NCBI RefSeq assembly: GCF_002835825.1
Contig: NZ_PIZH01000024.1
Location: forward strand, 1-11,801
Length of the DNA: 11,801 nt
DNA from: Methanoregula sp.
Lineage (GTDB): Archaea; Halobacteriota; Methanomicrobia; Methanomicrobiales; Methanospirillaceae
Direction: 5' to 3'
The position numbers were made by a program, and so were the translations under genes. This document shows positions 6,919-11,801 of the stretch, one piece after another. Numbering within the stretch: position 1 is the stretch's first letter; each line of letters starts with the position of its first letter. The notes below the pieces were generated by a model, which saw nothing but the letters and a program-made list of their open reading frames with translations, had not been told where the DNA came from and searched no databases.

Positions 6919-7432
6919 GCAGCACCAGCCCCTGTCCCTTCACATCCATGTGCGTGATCCGTTTGGCAAGGCCCTTGATGAATACCGGACTGACACTGAA
7001 TTTCCGGGAAAGGTCGTTGATGGAACTGTTGCCTTTGGTAAGTTCTTCCTCGATATTTTCTACAACCGACCTCAGGTTCTCGTCATTTGAGAGCGCGATG
7101 TAAAGGATATCCGAGAGGTCCGCGAGATTGCACTGGAAGTTTGCCCGGAACTTGTTGTAGGTTGCGCGGAATTCCTTCTCAGGCTTCTTGCCCGGTTTTG
7201 GCATCCGCCACTGCTCCTCGACAAGGTTGCCTTTTTTTAAGATCTGGAGGCAGAGCGGGACGGAGTCTTCGTCGATGTGTGACCGGATCTCTTCCTCGGT
7301 CATCCACGACTTGTTTAAGAGTTCGTAGACTTTCTTGAAGCTGGGGTCGTTGAATGTCATCAGGAGAGGGACCAGCTCTACTGGATCGTTGACGATGCGA
7401 ATATGTCCCGGCACGGTGAAAACCCTATACAT
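6902..7432 (-). CDS. ArsR-type winged-helix regulator
   Basis: The 176-residue protein resembles methanogen proteins annotated as ArsR-family regulators, starting MYRVFTVPGHIRIVNDPVELVPLL. A first helix-turn-helix lies at about 30-75 (FKKVYELLNKSWMTEEEI ... LCLQILKKGNLVEEQW). A second HTH-like segment is at about 135-160 (SSINDLSRKFSVSPVFIKGL). There is no cysteine pair of the metal-sensing ArsR type, so metal response is not indicated. The ATG at 7432 has GAGG 4 bases upstream on the minus strand. It heads the regulator-regulator-helicase operon and is divergent from hypF, with 39 bases between the start codons. A single DNA-bound regulator could therefore affect both transcripts. Confidence 0.72.
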   Translation of the reverse strand: MYRVFTVPGHIRIVNDPVELVPLLMTFNDPSFKKVYELLNKSWMTEEEIRSHIDEDSVPLCLQILKKGNLVEEQWRMPKPGKKPEKEFRATYNKFRANFQCNLADLSDILYIALSNDENLRSVVENIEEELTKGNSSINDLSRKFSVSPVFIKGLAKRITHMDVKGQGLVLLDTGR

Positions 7433-7460
7433 ATATCCTCGCGAGCATCAATAAATTTTT
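7426..7460. promoter_or_regulatory. Overlapping divergent promoters (hypF and the regulator operon) with an 8-bp palindrome
   Basis: For hypF, TATACATATAT (7426-7436) would place transcription start near 7458 and give a leader of about 14 bases. That box overlaps the start codon of the divergent gene. For the minus-strand operon, the AT-rich ATAAATTTTT (7451-7460) sits about 23-25 bases before the ATG. Between them is the perfect palindrome CTCGCGAG (7438-7445), a candidate operator. The positions are read directly; the promoter roles are inferred from archaeal TATA spacing. Confidence 0.4.
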
Positions 7461-7471
7461 GCGGCATCACC

Positions 7472-9706
7472 ATGCAGAAAACGGGCAGGATCACGGTAAA
7501 AGGGGTTGTGCAGGGTGTCGGGTTCCGTCCGTTCGTGTATGCACAGGCGCTCAGGCGGGGGATCGCCGGCACGGTCAAGAACCTCGGGAGCGAAGTGGAG
7601 ATTGTTGCCCGCGGCGAGCCGGAGAAGTTCGACGCATTCCTTTCTGCGGTTTCAAGGGGCCCCCCGCTCTCCCGGATCGACTCCATTGAGTGCACAGAAA
7701 CAAATGCCCCGATCGCCGACGGGTTTGTGATCCTGAAGAGCGGGACGGGTTCCTTCTCCGGCATGATCCCTCCCGATATCGCGATCTGCGACGAATGTAT
7801 TGCCGATATTTTCCTAAAAGGGGGCCGGTATCATAACTACTGGGCCACCTCCTGCGTCAACTGCGGGCCCCGGTACAGCATCATTAAGGAGATCCCCTAT
7901 GACCGCGAGCGGACATCGATGGCGGAGTTCCCGGTGTGCCCGGCCTGTAAAGCGGAATACCATGACCCGCACTCCCGGCGCCACCATGCGCAGACGATCG
8001 CTTGCGCTTCCTGCGGGCCGGAACTGACGCTTTCCGACAAGCTCGGCCACAAGGTTGCCTGTTCTGACCCGGTAATGGAGGCAGCCGGCCTTCTCGACGC
8101 AGGGTTCATCCTCGCGATCCGGGGAATCGGCGGGTTCCACCTTGCCTGCGTGGAGGAATCGGCCGGTACCCTGAAGCACAGGCTCGGCCGGATCGAGCAG
8201 CCGTTTGCCGTCATGGTCCGGCCGGATTACCTGGACCGGCTCGCCATTGTATCACCGGAAGACCGGGCCCTCATGGAGAGCCCGGTCCACCCCATAGCGG
8301 TGCTGGAGAAGCGCGACCCGGACGCACATGCCGGGATCAGCAACCTCCATACCATCGGCTGCATGCTCCCCTACACCGGCCTCCACCACCTCATCTTCTC
8401 CCACCTGAACCACCCGCTCCTGATCATGACGAGCGCAAACATGCCGGGCTACCCGATGATCACGGAGATCGACACCGCGATGGCAAGACTCTGCCGCGAT
8501 GCGGATTTCTTCTTAACCCACAACCGGCAGATCGTGAACCGGTGCGACGACTCGGTGGTGCGGGACGGGTACATCATCCGGCTCTCCCGCGGGATTGCAC
8601 CGAAACGGACAGCCATCGATCTCGGGAAGCACTGTATCCTCGGCGTTGGCCCCGAGCTGAACGCCAATGCCACGATTTACAAGGGGGGCTTTGCCGTCAC
8701 ATCTCCCCACGTCGGAAACGTGCGGAACCCGGCAACCCTCGAATACCTTGAGGAGACAGTCAAAAACCTCCAGCGGATCCTCGGGGCGAAGTTCGACGTG
8801 ATCGCCCATGACCTCCACCCGCAGTTCCTCTCCACCCGCTTCGCACGCGAGATTGCCTCCGAGCACGGTCTCGAACTCATTCCCGTCCAGCACCACCGGG
8901 CCCATATCGCGGCAACCACCACGGAGCCCTGCATCGGTATCGCCATCGACGGCGTAGGGTACGGGGACGACGGGACGGTCTGGGGCAGCGAGATCTTTGC
9001 CGGGCAGGTGCCGGACCTTGTGCGGGTCGCCCACCTCGAACCGGTTTCCATGCCGGGCGGCGATCTTGCAACAAAGTTCCCGGAGCGGATGCTCTACGGC
9101 ATCCTGCCGGATAAACGGATCGAGGCCCTCCTTGCATCCCGGGGATGGTCGGACATCGAACTGGGTGTGCTCCAAAAACAGGTTACATCAGGCTTCAATG
9201 TGACGCAGACCACGAGCACCGGCCGTGTGCTCGACGCTGCGGCGGCCCTGCTCGGGATCTGCCGGGAGAAGACCTATGACGGGGAGCCGGCCATGAAACT
9301 CGAATCGGCTGCTGCCGGGGGACGTGCAGAGAGGTGGGATCTTGAGTATGCCACCCGGGACGGTTGCGAGATGCTCTCCAGCCGGGCACTGGTGGAGACC
9401 GCACTTTCACGGATGGACGCATCCCGGGGGGACCAGAGGGCAATCCGGGACGTTGCTGCCTCGTTCCAGGATAACCTTGCCCGGGGGATCGCCATGATGG
9501 CCATCCGTGCTGCGGAACGCGAGGGCATGAAGAGGGTTGCCCTTAGCGGCGGTGTTGCCTACAACCATGCCATCCGCACGACCATCGAAAAGGAGGTTGC
9601 AGCCGCGAATCTCACCTGTGTGATCAACCGGGACTACCCGCTCGGGGACGGCTGTGTCTCGTACGGGCAGGTCGTATATGCCGGGTGCCGGATCTCGGAC
9701 CGTTGA
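7472..9706 (+). CDS. hypF: Carbamoyltransferase HypF, [NiFe]-hydrogenase maturation
   Basis: HypF uses carbamoyl phosphate and ATP to make the thiocarbamate on HypE that becomes the CN ligands of the [NiFe] active site. All domains are present in the normal order over 744 residues. The acylphosphatase domain (1-90) has R19 in VQGVGFRPFVYA and N37. Two zinc fingers use C106/C109, C128/C131, C156/C159 and C178/C181. The YrdC-like domain (about 195-380) contains EQPFAVMVR and TSANMPG. The Kae1-like domain (about 385-744) has HHRAH (474-478), IDGVGYGDDGTVWGSE and LSGGVAYN (691-698). I chose ATG 7472 over an in-frame ATG at 7403, because acylphosphatase homologues begin just before this point and the longer form would overlap the divergent gene. 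No other hyp gene is in the window. Confidence 0.95.
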   Translation: MQKTGRITVKGVVQGVGFRPFVYAQALRRGIAGTVKNLGSEVEIVARGEPEKFDAFLSAVSRGPPLSRIDSIECTETNAPIADGFVILKSGTGSFSGMIPPDIAICDECIADIFLKGGRYHNYWATSCVNCGPRYSIIKEIPYDRERTSMAEFPVCPACKAEYHDPHSRRHHAQTIACASCGPELTLSDKLGHKVACSDPVMEAAGLLDAGFILAIRGIGGFHLACVEESAGTLKHRLGRIEQPFAVMVRPDYLDRLAIVSPEDRALMESPVHPIAVLEKRDPDAHAGISNLHTIGCMLPYTGLHHLIFSHLNHPLLIMTSANMPGYPMITEIDTAMARLCRDADFFLTHNRQIVNRCDDSVVRDGYIIRLSRGIAPKRTAIDLGKHCILGVGPELNANATIYKGGFAVTSPHVGNVRNPATLEYLEETVKNLQRILGAKFDVIAHDLHPQFLSTRFAREIASEHGLELIPVQHHRAHIAATTTEPCIGIAIDGVGYGDDGTVWGSEIFAGQVPDLVRVAHLEPVSMPGGDLATKFPERMLYGILPDKRIEALLASRGWSDIELGVLQKQVTSGFNVTQTTSTGRVLDAAAALLGICREKTYDGEPAMKLESAAAGGRAERWDLEYATRDGCEMLSSRALVETALSRMDASRGDQRAIRDVAASFQDNLARGIAMMAIRAAEREGMKRVALSGGVAYNHAIRTTIEKEVAAANLTCVINRDYPLGDGCVSYGQVVYAGCRISDR

Positions 9707-9742
9707 CCACAAAGTCCATAAATGAGTCTTTTCCTGCAATCG

Positions 9743-9760
9743 GAGGCATTATAATGCCTC
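9743..9760 (+). promoter_or_regulatory. 18-base perfect palindrome enclosing a TATA box
   Basis: GAGGCATTATAATGCCTC is its own reverse complement. Its core ATTATAAT (9748-9755) is a good archaeal TATA box. Its centre is 34 bases before the ATG at 9785, so transcription would start near 9777 and give an 8-base leader without a ribosome binding site. A dimeric repressor bound here would block TBP. The palindrome is seen directly; the operator role is inferred. Confidence 0.5.
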
Positions 9761-9798
9761 AAAAGAAAGATTCACGCACGAGCAATGGATCCATCTGA
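9754..9798 (+). CDS. Possible 14-residue upstream ORF overlapping the next gene's start
   Basis: ATG at 9754 is preceded by GGAGG (9742-9746) with a 7-base gap, a textbook ribosome binding site. It opens the frame MPQKKDSRTSNGSI, which stops at TGA 9796-9798 inside the gene starting at 9785, in another frame. If transcription starts at the palindromic TATA box, this ATG would lie outside the transcript. It is translated only if transcription begins further upstream, for example from read-through of hypF. It may be chance. Confidence 0.2.
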   Translation: MPQKKDSRTSNGSI

Positions 9799-10207
9799 TA
9801 AGATAACCGGTACCGAACAGAAGATCAAGGGCCTGGAGCAGGACTTGAACGACCTCCGCCAGGGGCTCACGCTCGTTGCCGATTATTACCGTGACCTCCA
9901 GAAGATGTCAAAGCAGCAGGAGGCCGCAGAAGCTGTTGACGAGATCCTTGCACGGCCGCTTGTCGACGAAGACATCGAGTTAGAGGGGATCTGGAAGTTC
10001 CACGAAGATGCCCTCATCGCGGACCCTGACGCCCGCGTCCCGTTCGATGTCATGTACAAGGCCTTCGTGCAGTACTGCGAGGAGAGCGGGAGGAGTGTCA
10101 TTGACAACGACGCCTTCGAGTTCGTCTTTGCGCACATCGAGAATCCCACACCGGTCCCGGACAAGGGAGACTGGGTCGGGTATCGGCTCCGGACCGGTAC
10201 TCCCTGA
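9785..10207 (+). CDS. Hypothetical protein with N-terminal coiled coil
   Basis: The 140-residue protein begins with a predicted coiled coil (about 7-52, TEQKIKGLEQDLNDLRQGLT...). It ends in a compact segment (about 83-118, RVPFDVMYKAFVQYCEESGR...NDAFEFVFAHIE). The pattern V-x-x-D-x-x-Y-x-x-[FY]-x-x-[YW]-C-x-x-x-G-R-x-x-[IL]-x-x-x-x-F in that segment is reminiscent of the winged-helix domain at the C-terminus of D5-like primase-helicases. That resemblance is only by eye and could be wrong; I do not know the family. There is no signal peptide or membrane segment. The gene follows hypF by 78 bases and has its own likely promoter (9743-9760). It lacks a ribosome binding site, consistent with a short leader. 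A T-run (10223-10227) lies shortly after its stop. Confidence 0.7.
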   Translation: MDPSDKITGTEQKIKGLEQDLNDLRQGLTLVADYYRDLQKMSKQQEAAEAVDEILARPLVDEDIELEGIWKFHEDALIADPDARVPFDVMYKAFVQYCEESGRSVIDNDAFEFVFAHIENPTPVPDKGDWVGYRLRTGTP

Positions 10208-10275
10208 GCAATCCCAGAAGCGTTTTTGGTTCCTTAATGAACAAACTTAACATCCACGGGAGTGAACCTTGATCC

Positions 10276-11085
10276 ATGAAAGCCGGCTGGGGGTTCATCA
10301 TATCGGGAATAATTATTATCGCCATCGGTATTGTCTGGCTTTTCTTTGGCATGTCGGCACCAGACATCGGGCAGGGCATCACCACAACGGTCTCCCTGCC
10401 CCAGGTGCTGCCCACGTCAATCCCCCCGACAACCGTACCGGTCACCGTGGTACCCACGGGAACTGCCGTTGTGACAAAATCGGCTACTCCGTCTGCCGAT
10501 GCGGCAAAGCTGCACTTCCTTGACCTTGCGTTCGGTGCCGGAAATCCCTACCTTGAACGGTGGAGCGAGGCCCAGAACAACGGCAGGATCGTGATCTCGA
10601 TGGTAGGGAACCGTGACACCGATGCCATGGCTGTCCAGACCGCAATCCAGGAGTTCAACAGCCTCTCCCGCACCAACCAGATCTCCACGCAGGTGAAGCA
10701 GGGGAGTGCAACGGGAGATATCGTCTTCAAGTTCGTTACCGAAGACGGCATGAGCGCAATCCCCCTGAACACATCGGAGAGCCTGACCAACAAGGAGTTC
10801 GTGCAGGGCGGAAGATCCGTTGCCAAGGTCACGCTTGGCACCATCTACATCAACAATGATCTCAAGGGAGACGAACGCAGCCATGTCATTCTCCGGAGCC
10901 TCTTCTACGAACTGGGCCTTGTTGGTGTTACCGACCTGTACCCGGACAGTCTCTTCTCCAGCGGTACCAATTCCACAAAAACGCTTTCCCTCATTGACAG
11001 GGAAGCAATCAGGCTTCTCTACGGCACCAGCATGAAGCCGGGGATGACGGCAAACGAGGTGCGGGGCCTGCTGTTCGTGCGGTGA
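10276..11085 (+). CDS. Membrane-anchored DUF2927 protein (peptidase-like fold, catalytic motif absent)
   Basis: Residues 6-26 (GFIISGIIIIAIGIVWLFFGM) are one transmembrane segment or uncleaved signal anchor. A Thr/Pro/Val-rich linker follows (about 36-75), typical of a stalk holding an extracellular domain away from the membrane. The outer domain (about 77-269) fits DUF2927, with TIYINNDLKGDERSHVILRSLFYELGL (189-215), DLYPDSLFSSG (220-230), SLIDREAIRLLYG (238-250) and KPGMT (254-258). The family relates to metzincin-like zinc peptidases. Here the place where HExxH would stand reads LRSLFYELG, so the protein is probably not a peptidase. The ribosome binding site GGGAGTGA (10258-10265) supports the ATG at 10276, 10 bases downstream. 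A T-run follows the gene at 11116-11121. The role is unknown; a cell-surface binding function is inference. Confidence 0.8.
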   Translation: MKAGWGFIISGIIIIAIGIVWLFFGMSAPDIGQGITTTVSLPQVLPTSIPPTTVPVTVVPTGTAVVTKSATPSADAAKLHFLDLAFGAGNPYLERWSEAQNNGRIVISMVGNRDTDAMAVQTAIQEFNSLSRTNQISTQVKQGSATGDIVFKFVTEDGMSAIPLNTSESLTNKEFVQGGRSVAKVTLGTIYINNDLKGDERSHVILRSLFYELGLVGVTDLYPDSLFSSGTNSTKTLSLIDREAIRLLYGTSMKPGMTANEVRGLLFVR

Positions 11086-11112
11086 TCGGTTACTGAAATC
11101 ACGAGCAATAAC

Positions 11113-11121
11113 TTCTTTTTT
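11113..11121 (+). terminator. T-run terminator after the DUF2927 gene
   Basis: TTCTTTTTT at 11113-11121, with six consecutive T residues (11116-11121), lies about 28 bases after the stop. Archaeal transcripts commonly end at such runs. The gene is convergent with the L12 gene, so termination is expected here. Confidence 0.45.
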
Positions 11122-11202
11122 AAAAGAGCCGGGGATTTTCTGCGGCTGCTCCGCTCCCGGGTCAGACAGTCCATAACAAGGAACGGTATTCAGAGAAGAA
11201 GT

Positions 11203-11265
11203 AAAAAGAGAGAATTCGAAGAACGCTGATGCGTTCTTCTCGTCCTCCTGGTTCTGATGAACCAG
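11203..11265 (-). terminator. Tandem-hairpin terminator after the L12 gene
   Basis: On the minus strand, directly after the L12 stop, there are two perfect hairpins. The first is 7 bp (11248-11254 pairs with 11259-11265). The second is 9 bp (11218-11226 pairs with 11231-11239). Both have the same 4-base loop (TGAT on +, AUCA in the RNA). A T-rich tract including TTTTT (complement of 11203-11207) follows the second. Hairpin plus T-tract is the layout of an intrinsic terminator. Confidence 0.6.
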
Positions 11266-11270
11266 TCGGA

Positions 11271-11582
11271 TTACCCGAACAGGGCACCGAGCCCTGCCAT
11301 GCCGCTCTCTTCTTCTGCCTTCTTGTCTTCTTCCTTGTGCTCTGCCTTGGCGGCGGGTGCTGCTGCGGCTGCTGCGGGTGCTGCTGCTGCAACGGCTACC
11401 GGTGCTGCTGCGGCTGCCTTGATGGCCTCCTCAATGTTGACGCCTTCGAGCGCTGCAATGAGGCCCTTGATCCGTGCTTCGTCTGCTGCTACACCTGCGG
11501 CGGTCAGGACTGCCTTGACGCCGTTCTCATCGACCTTCTTTCCTGCCTTGTGCAGGAGAAGTGCTGCATAGATATACTCCAT
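11271..11582 (-). CDS. rpl12: Large-subunit ribosomal protein P1/L12 (stalk protein)
   Basis: The 103-residue protein is a standard archaeal P1. Residues 1-55 ([20 protein letters not shown]...) form the N-terminal helices that dimerise and bind L10. An Ala-rich flexible hinge (about 55-80) and a charged stretch ([12 protein letters not shown], 81-92) follow. The conserved [10 protein letters not shown] tail (94-103) recruits translation GTPases to the ribosome. The ATG at 11582 has an ideal archaeal ribosome binding site, GGTGA, at 11593-11589 on the minus strand, 6 bases away. The gene follows L10 by 32 bases, as in the archaeal L11-L1-L10-L12 operon. The GC-rich hinge is repetitive (alternating GCT/GCA/GCG codons) and creates long misleading frames on the opposite strand. 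Confidence 0.96.
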   Translation of the reverse strand: MEYIYAALLLHKAGKKVDENGVKAVLTAAGVAADEARIKGLIAALEGVNIEEAIKAAAAAPVAVAAAAPAAAAAAPAAKAEHKEEDKKAEEESGMAGLGALFG

Positions 11583-11588
11583 TTCTGT

Positions 11589-11593
11589 TCACC
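11589..11593 (-). promoter_or_regulatory. Ribosome binding site of rpl12
   Basis: The minus-strand sequence AAGGTGAACAGAAATG places GGTGA 6 bases before the start codon, an exact match to the archaeal 16S anti-Shine-Dalgarno. Confidence 0.7.
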
Positions 11594-11614
11594 TTGTTTG
11601 TGGTAATCTCAATA

Positions 11615-11801
11615 TCATTTTACCAGGTTCTTGAGAGCCTGGCTTTCTCGTGTGGCTTTACCGATAATCGCATCGACAACGTCCTTCTCGTACACTGCTG
11701 CATCGATAGCAACAGCACGTACATCCCTGACTGCACTGGTCCGGAACGCGCTCCTGGTCTCCTTTCTCGGGCTGTCTTTTATACCAATATCACGCTGCCG
11801 A
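11615..11801 (-). CDS. rpl10: Ribosomal protein L10/P0, C-terminal part (5' end outside window)
   Basis: The minus strand is open from the window edge to TGA at 11617-11615, giving 61 residues that end TRESQALKNLVK. The segment AVAIDAAVYEKDVVDAIIGKATRESQALKNLV matches the pattern of the P0 helical spine, the A-x-x-x-A-x-x-A repeat that binds L12 dimers. The position directly before rpl12 is the normal archaeal order. In most archaea P0 continues past the spine with an Ala-rich and acidic tail ending like P1 (GLGALFG). Here translation stops just after the spine, and no such tail occurs in the 32 bases before rpl12. A TATA-like TATAAAA (complement of about 11777-11783) lies inside the coding sequence and is probably chance. 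The call rests mainly on context. Confidence 0.68.
   Translation of the reverse strand, partial: RQRDIGIKDSPRKETRSAFRTSAVRDVRAVAIDAAVYEKDVVDAIIGKATRESQALKNLVK

Noticed and set aside
7403..7471. An N-terminal extension of hypF from ATG 7403
   Set aside because: It would overlap the start and promoter of the divergent gene, and acylphosphatase domains begin directly after ATG 7472.
8513..9175. A 220-codon minus-strand frame opposite hypF
   Set aside because: hypF is intact with all domains across this stretch, so the antisense frame is a by-product of GC-rich codons.
11127..11160. GC-rich inverted-repeat-like segment (CCGGG...CCCGG) between the DUF2927 and L12 genes
   Set aside because: The pairing is only 5 bp with a long loop, too weak to claim as a structure.
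11340..11420. A GCT/GCG-rich repeat region that could look like a microsatellite
   Set aside because: It encodes the flexible alanine hinge of L12, a normal feature of this protein family.
11229..11606. A Cys-rich 125-codon plus-strand frame (runs of CCC, GGC)
   Set aside because: The cysteines are only the reverse complement of the Ala-rich hinge of L12 (GCN codons read as TGC/GGC).
11777..11783. TATAAAA on the minus strand inside L10 as an internal promoter for rpl12
   Set aside because: It lies in coding sequence, about 195 bases before the rpl12 start, and the operon arrangement already explains rpl12 expression.

Overview
The window reads as a stretch of chromosome from a methanogenic euryarchaeon, most likely of the order Methanomicrobiales (Methanoregula-like). 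The evidence is the archaeal-type phosphoglycerate mutase, an archaeal P1/L12 stalk protein next to the end of a P0/L10 gene, an archaeal Zn-finger Ski2-like helicase, HypF for [NiFe]-hydrogenase maturation, TATA-type promoters, short or absent leaders, and GC-rich coding sequence dominated by CGG, CTC and ATC codons. The genus is an inference; no rRNA marker is present.

Layout. (1) Positions 1-639 (+): the end of a Phd/YefM-like antitoxin and a PIN-domain toxin. The toxin has no standard start codon in front of its first catalytic aspartate. (2) Positions 767-3708 (+): a compact operon of apgM (glycolysis/gluconeogenesis), a bactofilin-like polymer-forming beta-helix protein, and a SAM-methyltransferase-like protein, with gaps of 17 and 3 bases. 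(3) Positions 3717-7432 (-): an ArsR-type winged-helix regulator, a second HTH protein (17-base overlap) and a 698-residue Zn-finger Ski2-like helicase (7-base gap) form an operon. Two hairpins follow it, and then a small separate gene with its own TATA box. (4) Positions 7472-9706 (+): a full-length hypF, divergent from the ArsR-type gene across only 39 bases. (5) Positions 9743-11085 (+): a palindromic promoter, a 140-residue coiled-coil/winged-helix-like protein, and a membrane-anchored DUF2927 protein. (6) Positions 11203-11801 (-): the end of the ribosomal stalk operon, L10 (P0, partial) then L12 (P1), closed by two tandem hairpins with the same loop.

Most of the window is ordinary archaeal core genome. 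The points most worth a second look are the start-less PIN toxin, an 18-base perfect palindrome wrapped around a TATA box at 9743-9760, the paired identical-loop hairpins after the L12 gene, the regulator-regulator-helicase operon, an L10 gene that appears to lack the usual acidic tail, and three unfamiliar proteins (3717-3923, 2020-2868, 9785-10207). I see no CRISPR array, insertion sequence, tRNA or rRNA. Every intergenic stretch is shorter than about 190 bases.
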